The notes: generated by a model from the letters alone, not told the origin. Positions 1 through 11,801 are shown, counted from the first letter of the stretch. The stretch is DNA of 64,000 bases from Casuarina equisetifolia (GCA_028551475.1 CM052362.1:3480166-3544165), one strand, 5' to 3'. Made by a program: numbers and translations.

Positions 1-291
1 ATTGAATATAAGTTTTGTAATAATAAAGATCCTTCTAAATCTAGACTTTAATATCATGTAAGAATATTTATCTTTACTCCTAGAATCAACTTATAAAAAA
101 GTGGTATACTTTTCTTCTTATTTTTTTAAGATTAAATTTCTCCCATTAAATTTTCATAACTATGTATAACTACCGATGAACACGTGTCCACAAGTTAAAC
201 TCTATTACATTTTCATTATCATCACTAGATAAGCAACCCATTGTTTTAGTATGTACAGAAAACACACGTCTAGGAATGAATTGAGTCAAAC

Positions 292-3200
292 CTCTACAAT
301 AGCAACAAAAGAAGAAGCCATCATTGCAAAAATATCTCCAGCATCGAACGTAGGTCGGCCCCACTGAAATGGATACGGAACCCTGATCCTGCATATGGGA
401 AAGTAAAACTATTTGAGGTCGCACATAGATTTGATTAATCATTACAATGGCCAAGGACTTATGTTTGAAGCCTTTAAATCACCAAATTAAAACGCGTAAA
501 AGATCATTTAGATAACTACTACATTTCCACATGATCTAAGACATCATCACTGGTTGACTTTCTGCATATGAACTCACCAGGGGGAGGCACCAACGAGCCC
601 AGAACGGTCGGTGCGGCAACTTAGCTGGGTCTTTAAGGATCGCTTATTATATGCACCAGCTACGGTCAAAATTACTGCATATACCCATACAATTGCAATT
701 GCGAGCAGCACTGCAAATCTGTGAAATTTGACTCTGCCTGATTTTGTCAAGGAGGGTATATACTGCAATAATCGACTATCAATTTACTTAAGCATATGAG
801 CAAATCTCAAAATATTGAAGCAAATAATTTTGAAATACATGAGAAATTAAAAAGACGAAAACAGAGTAAAGTTTCCTAGTTTTATGCGATTAGTATGACA
901 TACATTTTCTCTTTACAAATTTAAGAAAGTCAACAGGTTTTAAGTTTCCTTCCCTTCATTAGAGTGAAATACTATTGAGAAATTCTGTATCTTTTTTAAA
1001 AGTGACTTATAAAGAAATAGCATGTATTTCATTCTAAAAAAGGTTTTCAAACATGACTAAAGTAATGTGGTCTCTACACCATTCTTAACACATTCCCTTG
1101 CAGCCAACATAGGTTGATACCTTCATATGAGATAATACAACCTCTTTCATAGATAGGGAAAGTAATTCCTAAAACTTGAACTCTAATACTATTCTAAAAT
1201 TTATTACATCCTTAAATCTGGTTTTAAGGAAGAATGAGGTTTCTTAACAAGTAGGGGATCACAAGGTTTGGAATTGACCTACATCCTATGCAGCAACTAT
1301 CATTGATACCATTAAATGGCCCACCCTAGAGTTATGTATTATAAAACCAAAACAGAGTACAAACGCAAGCAGAATTGTCAAGCAAAGCAAACTTGGTTTT
1401 GATTTCCTCTACATCAAATGGAATGTAAAACAATATTAAGACTCACCACATTTTTTATTTCAACATTTTAATGAAAATACTAGATGACAAAGCAACAGAT
1501 GCTTAAGCCTACCTGAGATAGGATAACCAATATAATCAGCTCCGGCAGTCCAACTTCAACGCATTTTGCCAGCTACAAGCATCAATGGAGAGAAGAAATG
1601 TCATTCTCGTAACAAATTCAATACATTTATAACGATCATCAATTATTAGGTACAACTTCAACATCTCGTTCCAGCTACAAGCACCAATCAAGTAGTTGAA
1701 TGACGTGTCCAGTGTATAAATAATTCTTGAATTAGTTGAGGCCTAGAAAACGTCCACTTTAGGCTCTTAAAAACTCTAAATGGACAAAAAGTCAACCATC
1801 CCGGCCTCAACCACAACAATATTGAAACAACTTTCATAAATATTAAAACAGAACATTCTAATGTGTGATTTTTCAACATTAACCTTAAAAAATATTATAA
1901 GATTTATTACCTAATTTAAAACTCAGCTTGAAAAATTGATGGCACTCCTTTTAATTTAACCAGAATTCCTATTATATTCCTTTAAAATATGGAATTATTG
2001 CCTATGTCGTCACAAAAAAAAGAAAAAGAAAAAACATTCTTTTGGCAAGGGTGAGGGTGTTTGAAATATAATTCAGAAGCAGAATTGCAGAATTTGGTTC
2101 GCTGTCTTACTTGTGGAAAACCAAGCGCAAAAAAACCGAGTCCTGTGAGAGTGACAAGAGGAACCACAGAAAGAGGGCAGAGAAACCTGAGCAAAGACAT
2201 CAAAACTTAGCTCCTCCATCAAACAACTAAATCCCCATTAAAGATGACATCAAACCCAGTATAGCTCTTGTATTTCCAGTATCCTACCTCGCAATGATTC
2301 TCCAGATACCTAAAAACCCAACAACCATTTGAAAGAAAGATGCAATAATGAGCGCTCCCTGCACAGCTCTCATGGTATGCTTAAACCTCTGGAAAGCATT
2401 CCCAAACACATCAGAAAAATATGGTAAGCACGCAGAATCCATATTCCAAAGGTGGAAACCAACCTGGTGGGGATCTACGTATACATCAAACCTCCTGGAC
2501 AAGCTAATGGTTATGATGGGGAGAATGAAAGCATAAGAAGCCCCCATCACTACAGGCAGCCGAGTCCCAAACCAAGTCTGTAAAAGTGTGTTTATCCCAG
2601 CAACGAAGAGGAAGGTGTCTATCACCTGAGCCTTCTCCACCTGCAGCAATAACATTAGTCATTTGGCCTGCGGAAAAGATGGTGAAAAGTAAAGATTGGA
2701 GGGCAATTCTTACATTGCCGCCACCCATTTGAGGGACAATAATGGTTGCGATGATAGCAACGGTTCCAACCATCACCATGAAGTGCTGAAAGCCCTGAAA
2801 TATGGCTTCCGCTGCATACAGTGAAACCCATTTTAGCATTGTTTTGCATATAAAGCTTAGTAATTGTCAAAGCATAATCAAGATTCGTTTGGTTCCACGG
2901 AAACTGAGACTATTTGACATTCTAAGACTCCAGGGGAAAACAGAGATTGGCAAAACATATAATTCAATTCAATTAACTCTGTCTGCTTTTAGAAAAGGAA
3001 ATATAGGATTTAAATGGCAACCAAGAATTTAAGAACCAGCTCTTTGAATTTTCTTCCATTTCACTTTTTCTTACTAATCTGGGCACCTTACTAACACTGA
3101 TACCCTCTTCGTTTTCCTTCCCCTTATTTTTCTTTTCGTCAGTTTTCTCGGGAGCCAAACAGGACAGATACAAGGAAGCAAAAAACGCGGAAAAGCCAGG

Positions 3201-3460
3201 AACAGAATGGCCAAGCGAGTGAAAGCGATATAGATAGCTAAATGAAAGAGACAGAGAAAACCGACCAAGAGAGAAGTTGAAAATAGCCAGCAAAAAACAG
3301 AGCAAACAGAGCATGAAAGATGCAAAAACAGAGGGATTAAGCGGCAGAGAGTTACGCCAAGAAGGATTGCTGGAGACACAGTAGTCGACGCCTGGAAGCT
3401 GGTCCTTCACTGGGTGTGGCTGAGGATCACTTCCTCCTCCCCTCCTCCTCCTACTGCCAT
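292..3460 (-). CDS. nucleobase-ascorbate transporter (NAT1/2-like), 5' part, possible frameshift in exon 1
   Basis: A multi-pass membrane permease of the NAT/NCS2 family (uracil/xanthine permease-like). Plant members are thought to move purines and uracil; the substrate here is unknown. Eight exons are visible: 3460-3356, 2811-2714, 2640-2464, 2388-2288, 2186-2111, 1572-1513, 762-578 and 388-292. All have GT/AG borders and their phases join exactly. They give about 300 of an expected 520-530 residues. Family landmarks are VKDQLPGVDYCVSSNPSW at the N-terminus, the FQHF of membrane segment 1, VPQMGGGN, VAGINTLLQ, FGTRLPVVMGASYAF, SCRTDRSGL and YPFQWGRPTFD. The first exons match NAT1/2/3-type proteins better than NAT6/7. 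The remaining exons, including the NAT signature motif, lie left of base 1. One oddity: the ATG at 3460-3458 is one base out of frame with the conserved part of exon 1. The shift falls in a GGA/GAG run (about 3431-3450), and restoring one base gives the required exon phase. This is either an inactivating deletion or a sequence error. Confidence 0.9.
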
Positions 3461-4857
3461 TTCTCTCGAACTCCGATACTCCTTCCCCTGCGCGCGCTCC
3501 TGCCTCCCTTACTTTACACGAAACTTTCCTTCTCTTTTGTAAGTCCCCTGCCTCGTGAGGTCGTACGAATCGAGAAGAAGAAAAGGTGGACCAAAAGGCG
3601 TGTTAGGCTGCGTCGTTGCGAAAATGGTTGGAACTCCAAAAAGACCTGTTTCGTAATGGCGTTTGATCATCAGCATATCCCATCGTTTTTGGCTTTTCTA
3701 ACGAGCTGTACCTAGAAAAAGACTAGCCGGGTGATTTTCAATCATCTAATTCTTAGGAAAGCTACCAACTTCGTCCCTGTTGCGTCTGCGAAAGGGACAC
3801 CTTCTCAGTCTCTCTCTCACTGCATAAGCCTGCGTGTGTCGGTTATGCTTCTACGTCAAATATTTGGAGAGCAGACATGGAATTTGCGTTGCTTTCTTTT
3901 CTTTTGGTTTTTTCCGAAGCTCTGGTTGGATGCAGGTTTCACCCTCATATCTAATTTCATAAAATAAAGTGTTGAATTGCATGATGCCGGGGAAGATTAA
4001 AGATGAAAAAGGAGTACGGGTTTACTCTTTCTACAGGTTGAAAAATGTGCCAAAGCACATGGTTTTGCTTGCTAAATTCTCCTCCTTTTTATCTTAACAT
4101 GGAAATAGGTGCACTTTTATGGAAGTTTCGTTTGCTTATGTTAGGATTATAAAATCTTTCAACACGAAATACAATGGGGGTTTTGGGAACGAATATCCCA
4201 CGTCACCAACATGCTAATTTTGTTGTATTTGTTATATCTAAAGAGATCATCATCATCTCTAGCAGCCAATTTTGAAGAAGAAATGAATTGACTTAGGCAA
4301 CCCAAATAAGTTGAGTATCGTTTTATACACAGAAGAGATAGAATTCTTTGCACAATCAGCTCTCCAAAGATGTTATTAAATATCATTGCTTCTGATGACC
4401 ATTATTGCCATGAAGCTTTTCTTTAGCTGGAAACTGAAGTTATTAGATACAAAATTATTTCATCTTGAGAAACTTAATAGGATAGCAATGCTTACCACAA
4501 AGTATGATTTGAATATTAATGACTACTAAAATGAAATTAAATATTTTGTTCCCATTTCTCAAAGTTGTGAATAATAATTTTGTATGAGATTTTTTATGTA
4601 CATACTTAATTAACAACAACTTGTCCATTTAATTTATCCCCATAACAACTTAAAAATGACATTCCGTACTTACTATATTAGTCATCAAGTAGCATTCCCT
4701 TACATACGTAAGCAATTTGGAATACTTGTCAAATTTAAATCTTAGTACTTTTTAATTACACATGTTTCGTTTTAATTCTTACTTTAACTCCTAGTTAGTC
4801 TAAATAACTAGATGGATGTGACTATCTTTTATTTGTTTATTTCTCATGCTAAATCTT
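3461..4857. other. upstream flank of the NAT gene, no gene seen
   Basis: This stretch holds the 5' flank of the minus-strand transporter. The first 300 bases are relatively GC-rich and C/T-rich, as expected of a promoter and 5' UTR. The remainder is AT-rich with no coding pattern, RNA gene or transposon that I recognise. Open frames here have no family resemblance. Confidence 0.5.
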
Positions 4858-5195
4858 AAAATGGGTTCTCTCTTTCGAACTATCTTAAAATATTGTTGAC
4901 CTAATATATTATTAAGCTTTTCTCTTATAAATAACTAAGACATTATAATAGTTACTTGCAAGCAATATCGAGCTTTGTGTCTTTTCTTCTCAAAGAACAT
5001 CGTCTTTGATAAACAGTATATCCATATGCAACAATTTGTGGACATAATAATTAATTATTATTTCAACAAGACATCCGTCATTGTTGTTGTATCCTATACT
5101 CCAAAATATTTTCTAAAGATATTACTTGCAAGATTTTCTGATTTTAATGAGAAAGTTGTTCTTTTTAAAATCTAATTTCCAATTACAATACACTA
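4858..5195. repeat. direct repeat R1, first copy
   Basis: It starts with AAATGGGTTCTCTCTTTCGA and reappears at about 5645-5818, where the middle part is missing. The shared core includes a ttgacctaa...attaagc block, a gacattataatagttacttgca block and a taatgagaa.gttgttct block. It is non-coding. The second copy is shorter and differs by about 10%. Confidence 0.7.
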
Positions 5196-5247
5196 ACTTC
5201 GGATGCACATGCCGTGATAGACAAAATCATAACATAACAAATATCAT

Positions 5248-5300
5248 AGTTGTATTAATTATTTCATTTTGTACCTACTATTCTACAAAATCTGACTATT
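5248..5300. repeat. inverted repeat, left arm (53 bp)
   Basis: This 53-bp segment is matched, as its reverse complement, at 5848-5900 with one visible mismatch. The two arms enclose about 550 bp. Directly repeated sequence (tgccgtgatagacaaaatca) lies just left of this arm and again near 5960, so the layout is a mosaic rather than a clean transposon. Confidence 0.75.
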
Positions 5301-5324
5301 AAAATGGGCAGATGCTATTATTGC

Positions 5325-5640
5325 GTGTGCATCCAATTTATTGAAAAATGGGTGCTTAATTCATTTTTAGATGGAGCGACAAGTATCAAATATTTAAAGG
5401 TGTTTCATGCTCCGGCAAATGGTTTTTGACGTTCTTGCAATACCTAAGTTGGTCCCCTAACTAAGAGATGGCCGGTAAGTGGGTGGTTGCAATTTCTTTA
5501 TACCCATGTCCTTTTTGTTATCCCAACAGCCTTTTTTTTGGCCAAATTAAGCACAGATTAACACACAAATTCTCTCATTTCCATTCTGTGTTTTGGTTTA
5601 TGATTATCTATTCATTTAAGTACTGAGGCGTGGCTTTATT
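5325..5640. repeat. about 320-bp dispersed repeat R2, copy 1
   Basis: The block starts with GCGTGTGCATCCAATT and contains the core GTCCCCTAACTAAGAGATGG. Further copies sit at about 6443-6790 and 16563-16900. It has no coding capacity. Copies 2 and 3 mark equivalent positions of the large tandem duplication, so this first copy probably reflects an older, shorter duplication. Confidence 0.75.
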
Positions 5641-5645
5641 TGTGG

Positions 5646-5818
5646 GAAATGGGTTCTCTCTTTGAACCATCTTAGAATATTATTGACCTAACTTGTTATT
5701 AAGCTCTTCTCTTGTGAATAACTAGGACATTATAATAGTTACTTGCAATATTTTCTAATTTTTAATGAGAACGTTGTTCTTTTTTAAAATCTAATTTCCA
5801 ATTACAATACACTAACTT
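5646..5818. repeat. direct repeat R1, second copy
   Basis: This is the diverged, shortened copy of the block at 4858-5195, on the same strand. It ends just before the right inverted-repeat arm at 5848-5900. Confidence 0.7.
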
Positions 5819-5847
5819 TTGTTGGCTTATTAGCATCAACCCGTTTC

Positions 5848-5900
5848 AATAGTCAGATTTTGTAGGATAGTAGGTACAAAATGAAATAATTAATACAACT
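5848..5900. repeat. inverted repeat, right arm (53 bp)
   Basis: Reverse complement of 5248-5300. No obvious terminal motif or target duplication adjoins the outer ends, so I do not assign it to a transposon family. Confidence 0.75.
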
Positions 5901-6442
5901 AATATTGAGTCTAACAATCATCAGATCTAATTCTGTCATATGTATTAGTTTCACACTTGCCGTGATAGACAAAATCATAACATAAAAAATATCATAGTCA
6001 AACCCAAATTCAATCCTCATCCTTGCTCACAAACATCATTGATCCCCTTACATCATTTGATCATGGAATAAGAGCAAAAGAGAATTTCTATGGTCCAAAT
6101 TGGGAAATAATGGAGTAAATAAATAAAATTTATTTATTTATTTGTTTTCAAAGTCCTTTCTATCCTTTAACCTAAAATTTTAATTAGAAATAAGAATTTC
6201 ACATTAAAAAGATAAAATTCTTAAATAGTGTTTAAATATAAAAAAAAATATTTTTTCAACTTATAAGACAGTTTTTAAGTCGAACTATAAACCTATTTCT
6301 AAAGAAACTTAATCATCAAATGGATGCTTGAATCATGTATGTTTTCATATTACCAATATACTAGCTTATTGTGCTCTTCAAAACAATTCCTCTTTTAGGG
6401 GGAAAAAAAAAAGGTCTTCTCATATCCTAATATAAAAACTCA

Positions 6443-6790
6443 TTGCATGTGCATCCAATTCATTGAAAAGTGGGTGCTTAATTTGTTAGTAGATAGAGCG
6501 TCAAGTATCAAATATTTAAAGGTCTTTCATGCTTCGGAAAATGGTTTTTGACTTTCATGCAATACCCAAGTTGGTCCCCTAACTAAGAGATGGCTGGTAA
6601 GTGGGTGGTTGCAATTTCTTTATATCCATGTCCTTTTTGTTATCCCAACAGCCATTTTGTTGACCAAATTAAACACAGATTAACACCCAAATTCTCTTAT
6701 TTCCATTCTGTGTTTTGGTTTATGATTATCTAGTCATTCAAGTACCGAGGCGTGGCTTTGTTTGCGGGAAGTTGGGTTAAAAACGGCAGG
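6443..6790. repeat. dispersed repeat R2, copy 2
   Basis: Second copy of the block at 5325-5640, closer to the copy at 16563. Homology with 16563 continues rightward through the gcacccacctgctttcttcc block near 6790-6820 to about 7020. Confidence 0.8.
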
Positions 6791-7019
6791 TGCACCCACC
6801 TGCTTTCTTCCATAAGTTGGATTATGCTGGTAAACAACATTCCACCTTTTCATGAAGAAATTACGAACGACAATTGACCTTAAGAGACACTTTTCATCCT
6901 TCTCTTTTTTATAATATTATAAAGGAATTAACTGCTCTAACCTCTCTTTCAGATCTCTTATGGTGAAGTTCCAATTTTACCGTGAAGTGTTTTAGCTGAA
7001 CTTTGCAAAAAGAAAAAAA

Positions 7020-8680
7020 AGATCATGCTCTAGAATAGATAGTGGAATGATGTGAGATTATCATATTTTTTATGCATTCCCTTTTACAAAGAGAAAAAAA
7101 AAATGAAGAAGTAGCTTAGATTTGAACCACCCTTTCATAAAGAACAAACAATCACTCTAAGAAATACAGTAGCTTGAAATAACTCCTGCCCACATTTTTT
7201 ATTTTTATATTTATATTAGAAATCGACATAAGTGTTAAGATCATCGCACTACTATTATATCAAAGTTATAATCATCTACACATAGGCATGTAGGTCCTGA
7301 ATTTAGAATATTTACTATTAAAGTACATGATTTGTTCATAGCTAAAGAATTTAATAATAGACCACAAACAATATAAGATATACCCACGTTTATAATAAAC
7401 TAAACATCTAAGTATTAAAGTATAGGACGTGAAATTATCAAATTTGTAAAAAATTGAGGTGAACAGTACTGGCCACACAGGACTTAGGCTGTTTGATTTA
7501 GCAGTCGCGTTCACAGGCCCAACTCTGGTTAGCCCTTTTGCTCCAGCGCAATCAATTGGTCATCCAGGCCCATCGTGTACCAAGTATATTGAAAATGGTA
7601 AGTGGTGGTTTCCTTTCAACCTAAGCAAAGAGCTGGTTTGTCAAAAATGGAACATTTTTTATCCAAAATATCTCATATAAACCGCTAAAACACTTTACAT
7701 TAGGTTGACACTTTGAAAATAACTTTGACCTTTTTTGTTTAATCCTATAACTAGCTTTTAAGTTAGCATTTTAAACTTTTAAAGTAATATTAAAGTTTAA
7801 ATTAATTTTACTCTATTTCATGCAACTTGAAATATGATGGCATATAGTGTATAAAAAATAAATCTTAAAATAAAATCTTCTTTATAAAACTTAAATAAAA
7901 AAGAAACCCTTTAACTTAGAAGATAACTTTTGAATGTCTTTTTATTTAATACTATAAGGCACAAAAACCCAACTCATAAATTAGCTTAAAAGTGAAAGGA
8001 TCTTTTTTTTTTTAATTTAAAATTTATTTTAAGGATCTTTTGTTCTAATATAAGACTTTCGTCTTATTCATACTCACATGTACATCAAACATCAATAAAA
8101 TCAAAATTGTATGAAATAAAATATATTTAACCTAAGTTATGATATCACATTAAAAAAATAAAAGATTTAATTTAAAAATTAGCTCAAAAATTAAACAATT
8201 CTTTTTCATCTAAACTTTTATTCGGACACAATGTTATGTGGCAACCACAACGCTGCCACGTTAGAGTCAAAGGTCGATTCCCAAATGGGGGGTCGGCTGC
8301 AACACCGGCCTCACTATGCAGAACAAGGCCAACACTTTACTCCCATTGCAGAATCCATGATGATTCCTTCTTGGTAAAGACTTACCACACACACGACGAA
8401 CTGGATTTTGCATGGCCTTTCTTCTTCGTGTATATATGTTGCTAAATGTATTGTTTTTACTTTATCTTGAGATTCATTTCTCTTAACAATTATGGTTTAC
8501 TTGTAGATCATTAATCGAGCTTTATCCATTAATTTGTGCTGATTCTTTACAATCTTTGACTGCTTTACATTATAGTTTTTTTCTTTTTTCTTAATATGAG
8601 GTACATATTTAAATCCAGGAAAACAAACAGAAAACGGCGTAGCTTTGGTATCCGCAAATGGGAAATGATAATAACCAACA
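7020..8680. other. gene-free distal upstream DNA of unit A
   Basis: AT-rich DNA. About 7030-7560 matches 17170-18070 in unit B. A segment around 7735-8220 is related to 18130-18600 and to 44050-44470. I see no gene. Short frames at 7459-7680 and 8236-8445 show no family resemblance and are not conserved as frames in the duplicate. Confidence 0.55.
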
Positions 8681-8689
8681 TGATTACGC

Positions 8690-8930
8690 GACAAGTGGGG
8701 ACCATGCCAGCGTTGCTTGCCACGTCAACTGATTACCCAAGCATTCACACCTTACTGCAGGAGTCAACGGACCACGTGATTCACAGCCTCGAGAAGCCGT
8801 GATCCGCCAACCACGGCGGCAACCTTTTTTATTTACCAAAAAACCATCATGATTCGGAACAATCAAAGTCGTGGGATTAATTATTTCCTTCATCTTACAC
8901 ACTGGGACAGCGCCACGTGGATTGTTTTAA
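8690..8930 (+). promoter_or_regulatory. conserved upstream block with ACGT-core elements
   Basis: This block recurs near 44570-44760 and 46640-46920, always upstream of a CYSTM copy or between copies. It contains ccacgtcaac, cacgtgattcaca and, at its right end, gccacgtgg. CACGTG and related ACGT cores are typical binding sites of plant bZIP/bHLH factors (G-box/ABRE). Stress control of the CYSTM genes through it is inference. At 8.9 kb it lies 1.4 kb from the copy A start, so it may be only a passenger of the duplication. Confidence 0.4.
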
Positions 8931-10190
8931 GAGTATACGCGGTCGTAAAGCTAATAATGATATTGTAAATCGATAAGAATTTAGAACACGGACTGAATTG
9001 CTCCATTTGGAACTGTGCTAGGAAATTCTTGATTTTAAGTATTTTTTATCTCATTCAATGACCGACTTGTTTGGCTGCTTTTGTCCATCACCGGCTTCTT
9101 TCGTCTTACTATTGATTTTTTCTTATTTGGTATTGACTTGTTAAGATCTTTATGTATGACTTTAATGATATGTCAAGTAGATACCAATAGTCAGACTCGT
9201 CTTAGTCTTATTTAGATAAAAATAAGATTTTTTTATGAATAAGATTTTCTTTTTAATGTGAATGTGTTTTCTTTTCAAATAAGTCAATTTAAGAAAAAAC
9301 AAAATGCATTTTCTAATATAATTTCAAAGTTCATCCTTCAAGTATGATACTTTTTTATTCATAAACTAAGTTTCATGAAAGTAATTTCTTTATATTCAGG
9401 GTGAGTTGATGGGTTAAAAACATTTATTCATGTCCATATAGCCAATATAATGTTTTATTGTACGATTTATATCTCGAGGGCTCCCATCTTGTATAAATTA
9501 ATTTTATAGGAAAAAACAAAGATTCTAACAATTTCTATGCTAAGCGGTTTAAATATATACAAAAATCTTATTTATGTATTTCATAAATGCCTTGGGGTAT
9601 GAGAAGTTGTTTCTTTTATTGGTACTTTTTGTTATTCTATTAAATTGGTTTAATTAAGAAAGAGATCTTTTGCAATATTTGTTCCCAATTTAGCCAGGTG
9701 CACCTAACATAGCACACACGCTAAATGTTAATGTAGATCAAAAAGTTCTACGCAGCATATGTTCCCTATCACCACAGAGGTATCTTAACACTAAATTGAT
9801 AACTCAGTTGGGGCATCATCACGGAAATATCCTAGCCAAACAACTATGATTAAAACTCCGTGCGAATTTGAACTGTCAAAACCTTAAACCAATCGACGTG
9901 CATCATTGGTGTTTGTTGACCAAACAACATGAAGAAAATAACTTACAGAACTGTACTTTGCAAGATCTTGACCCCTGAACCAAACCGTATCACAACGAAG
10001 TTCGTCAATTGAAGTCCTTGGGACGATCAATGACAACGTGGTACTTGGTCGAAATCAGGAACCAACGGAATCCCCGAAAGACCAAAATATACTAGAAAGC
10101 GAAGCTTTTTCGAAAAAGCAACATACCGAACAGACTTTGTCTTGCTTCCAACTCCCGCCACAACCCAATCTTCTCCTCGGTCCTCTGAAC
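8931..10190. other. proximal upstream DNA of CYSTM copy A
   Basis: No gene. About 9050-9185 matches 46990-47115. About 9540-9640 matches blocks upstream of the other copies (18755-18850, 26660-26730, 28390-28500, 37830-37950). From about 9900 the block gtttgttgaccaaacaac...gacaacgtggtacttggtcg is conserved before every copy and looks like the shared promoter region. Confidence 0.6.
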
Positions 10191-10197
10191 CCACATC

Positions 10198-10207
10198 TTT
10201 AAATAAG
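10198..10207 (+). promoter_or_regulatory. TATA box, CYSTM copy A
   Basis: TTTAAATAAG followed by ACGACCA, about 90 bases before the start codon. The same TATA plus AAGRCGAC arrangement stands at the same distance in all six copies. Confidence 0.65.
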
Positions 10208-11407
10208 ACGACCATGTACAAGAAAACCACGTTCTCTTGAGATATTTATTCACCAGCTCTTGTTTTGCGAGCCGTGAAGAGGAGAAAGAATGAGTTACTA
10301 CAACCAGCAGCAGCCGCCCGTCGGTGCTCCTCCGCCTCAAGGTCGCCGCTTTGATAATTTCGGATATGGAGTTTTGTGTGGTTTGATGTAATTTGCTGGA
10401 GCTGACTCTGGATCTCTGTTTCTTTGTTTTCTTGTCTGGTTCTTTGTTTGGTGATTCAGTTTATCCGCCGCCTGCATACCCTCCACAGCAGGGATATCCT
10501 CCGCCGGGATACCCTCCCTAGTAGGGATATCCTCCACCACAGTGTTGGGTTGGTCCAGCCCATATTCGGGGACTTATTATTGGGTCCAATTAGGGTAATG
10601 TGGCCCTAAGGTTTAAAAGGAAAAATATAGGGTTTTTTCTTTAAGAGAAGGGGTGAGACATTACTTACAGCAGCTTATGTTATCAATCTATCTCCAACTG
10701 TTGCTTTAGATGGTGATGTGCCAGATAGAGTTTGGTTTGGCAAGGATGTTTCCTATAACCATCTAAGAGTATTTGGTTGCAAAGCATTTGTTCATATTCC
10801 AAAGGATGAGAGGTCTAAGTTAGATGTCAAGACACGAGAATGTATATTTCTTGGTTATGGTTCTGATGAATTTGGCTACAGGTGTTATGATCCAGTTGTG
10901 AAGAAAATTGTGAGGAGTCGTGATGTTGTATTTTTTGAGAATCAAAATATGACAAATATTGGCCAGAGCGAGAAAAATATGTCACAAGGCTCTAAGATTG
11001 GTATTGATATTGATCTAATTCCTTCAAATGATTTACAGCGATAGTTACCAGAACAAGATGAGAGTGATATTCAGCATGATGTTCAGGATCATGTTCAGAA
11101 TGACCAACATGTTGCAGATAATAGTGACATTCAAACAGATAATGTTGTTGATGTTCAGCAGAATCCATCTTTAGTTCCACCATTGAGGAGGTCTACTAGA
11201 GGTCGGCATCCATCCTCTAGATACTTCACTGAGGAGTATGTATTGTTGACTGATGCAGGTGAGCCTGAGAGTTTTGAAGAAGCAGTAGAGGATGTGGATA
11301 AGAAAAAATGGGTTGATGCAATGCAAGATGAGTTGAAATCTTTGCATGATAATCAAACATTTGAGTTAGTGACATTGCCTAAGGGCAAGAAATCTCTTAT
11401 ACCACTC

Positions 11408-11557
11408 TGAAGGGAAAAACGACGTATAAAGTTTCCCACTTTGATTCTGGTAAAGTACCAAGTAACCAAAGTCCTTGTACTTCATCTTCAAACTTCATAT
11501 TCATGCCTGAAAGTTGATCTAACATTCCCTGAAACTCATTCAAATGATCAGATATGG
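11408..11557. repeat. foldback repeat, left arm (150 bp)
   Basis: It is the reverse complement of 11652-11801 at about 97% (five differences seen, all transitions). The loop is 94 bp (11558-11651). The right arm and loop carry part of a copia gag. The arm begins TGAAGGG and its partner ends CCCTTCA at the very end of the insertion. Confidence 0.9.
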
Positions 11558-11651
11558 AACAAACTTGAATCTTTGTATGCTCGAAAGACTGGAAATAATA
11601 AGATGTATTTGATGAAGCAACTTATTAGCTTGAAATACAAAGATGGGCAAT

Positions 11652-11801
11652 CCATATTTGATCATTTGAATGAGTTTCAGGGAATGTTAGATCAACTTTC
11701 AAGCATGAATATGAAGTTTGAAGATGAAGTATAAGGACTTTGGTTACTTGGTACTTTACCAAAATCAAAGTGGGAAACTTTATACATCGTTTTTCCCTTC
11801 A
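11652..11801. repeat. foldback repeat, right arm (150 bp)
   Basis: Partner of 11408-11557. A transcript crossing both arms would form a long, nearly perfect hairpin. Confidence 0.9.

Larger units (their letters stand above)
10543..11801 (+). mobile_element. Ty1/copia relic (Tork-like), internally rearranged, inside CYSTM exon 2
   Basis: The insert begins TGTTGGG, ends TTCA, and is flanked by CACAG (10538-10542) and CGCAG (11802-11806), a near-perfect 5-bp target duplication. The first 110 or so bases look like an LTR start. The next part is the end of integrase and the start of reverse transcriptase (about 10650-11400; landmark HLRVFGCKAFVH). A gag piece in foldback form fills 11408-11801. 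Most of the element is absent, so it is a fossil rather than a mobile copy. The tidy ends suggest it inserted already rearranged. Confidence 0.8.

Noticed and set aside
2389-2463. In-frame extra segment that would insert about 25 residues in the NAT protein
   Set aside because: It has GT/AG borders, is 75 bp long and removes exactly the residues absent from the family, so it is an intron.
2348-2536. Plus-strand open frame opposite the transporter exons
   Set aside because: It is antisense to exons 2464-2640 and 2288-2388 of the NAT gene, whose borders, phases and motifs all fit; the plus-strand frame resembles nothing.
3416-3715. Plus-strand 99-codon frame next to the NAT start
   Set aside because: It overlaps the NAT first exon and C/T-rich leader in antisense; its composition is driven by the CCTCCT run.
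10337-10540. Minus-strand frames with EDIPA repeats at several CYSTM copies
   Set aside because: They appear wherever the GGATATCCTCC repeat lies and are antisense to exon 2, so they are not independent genes.
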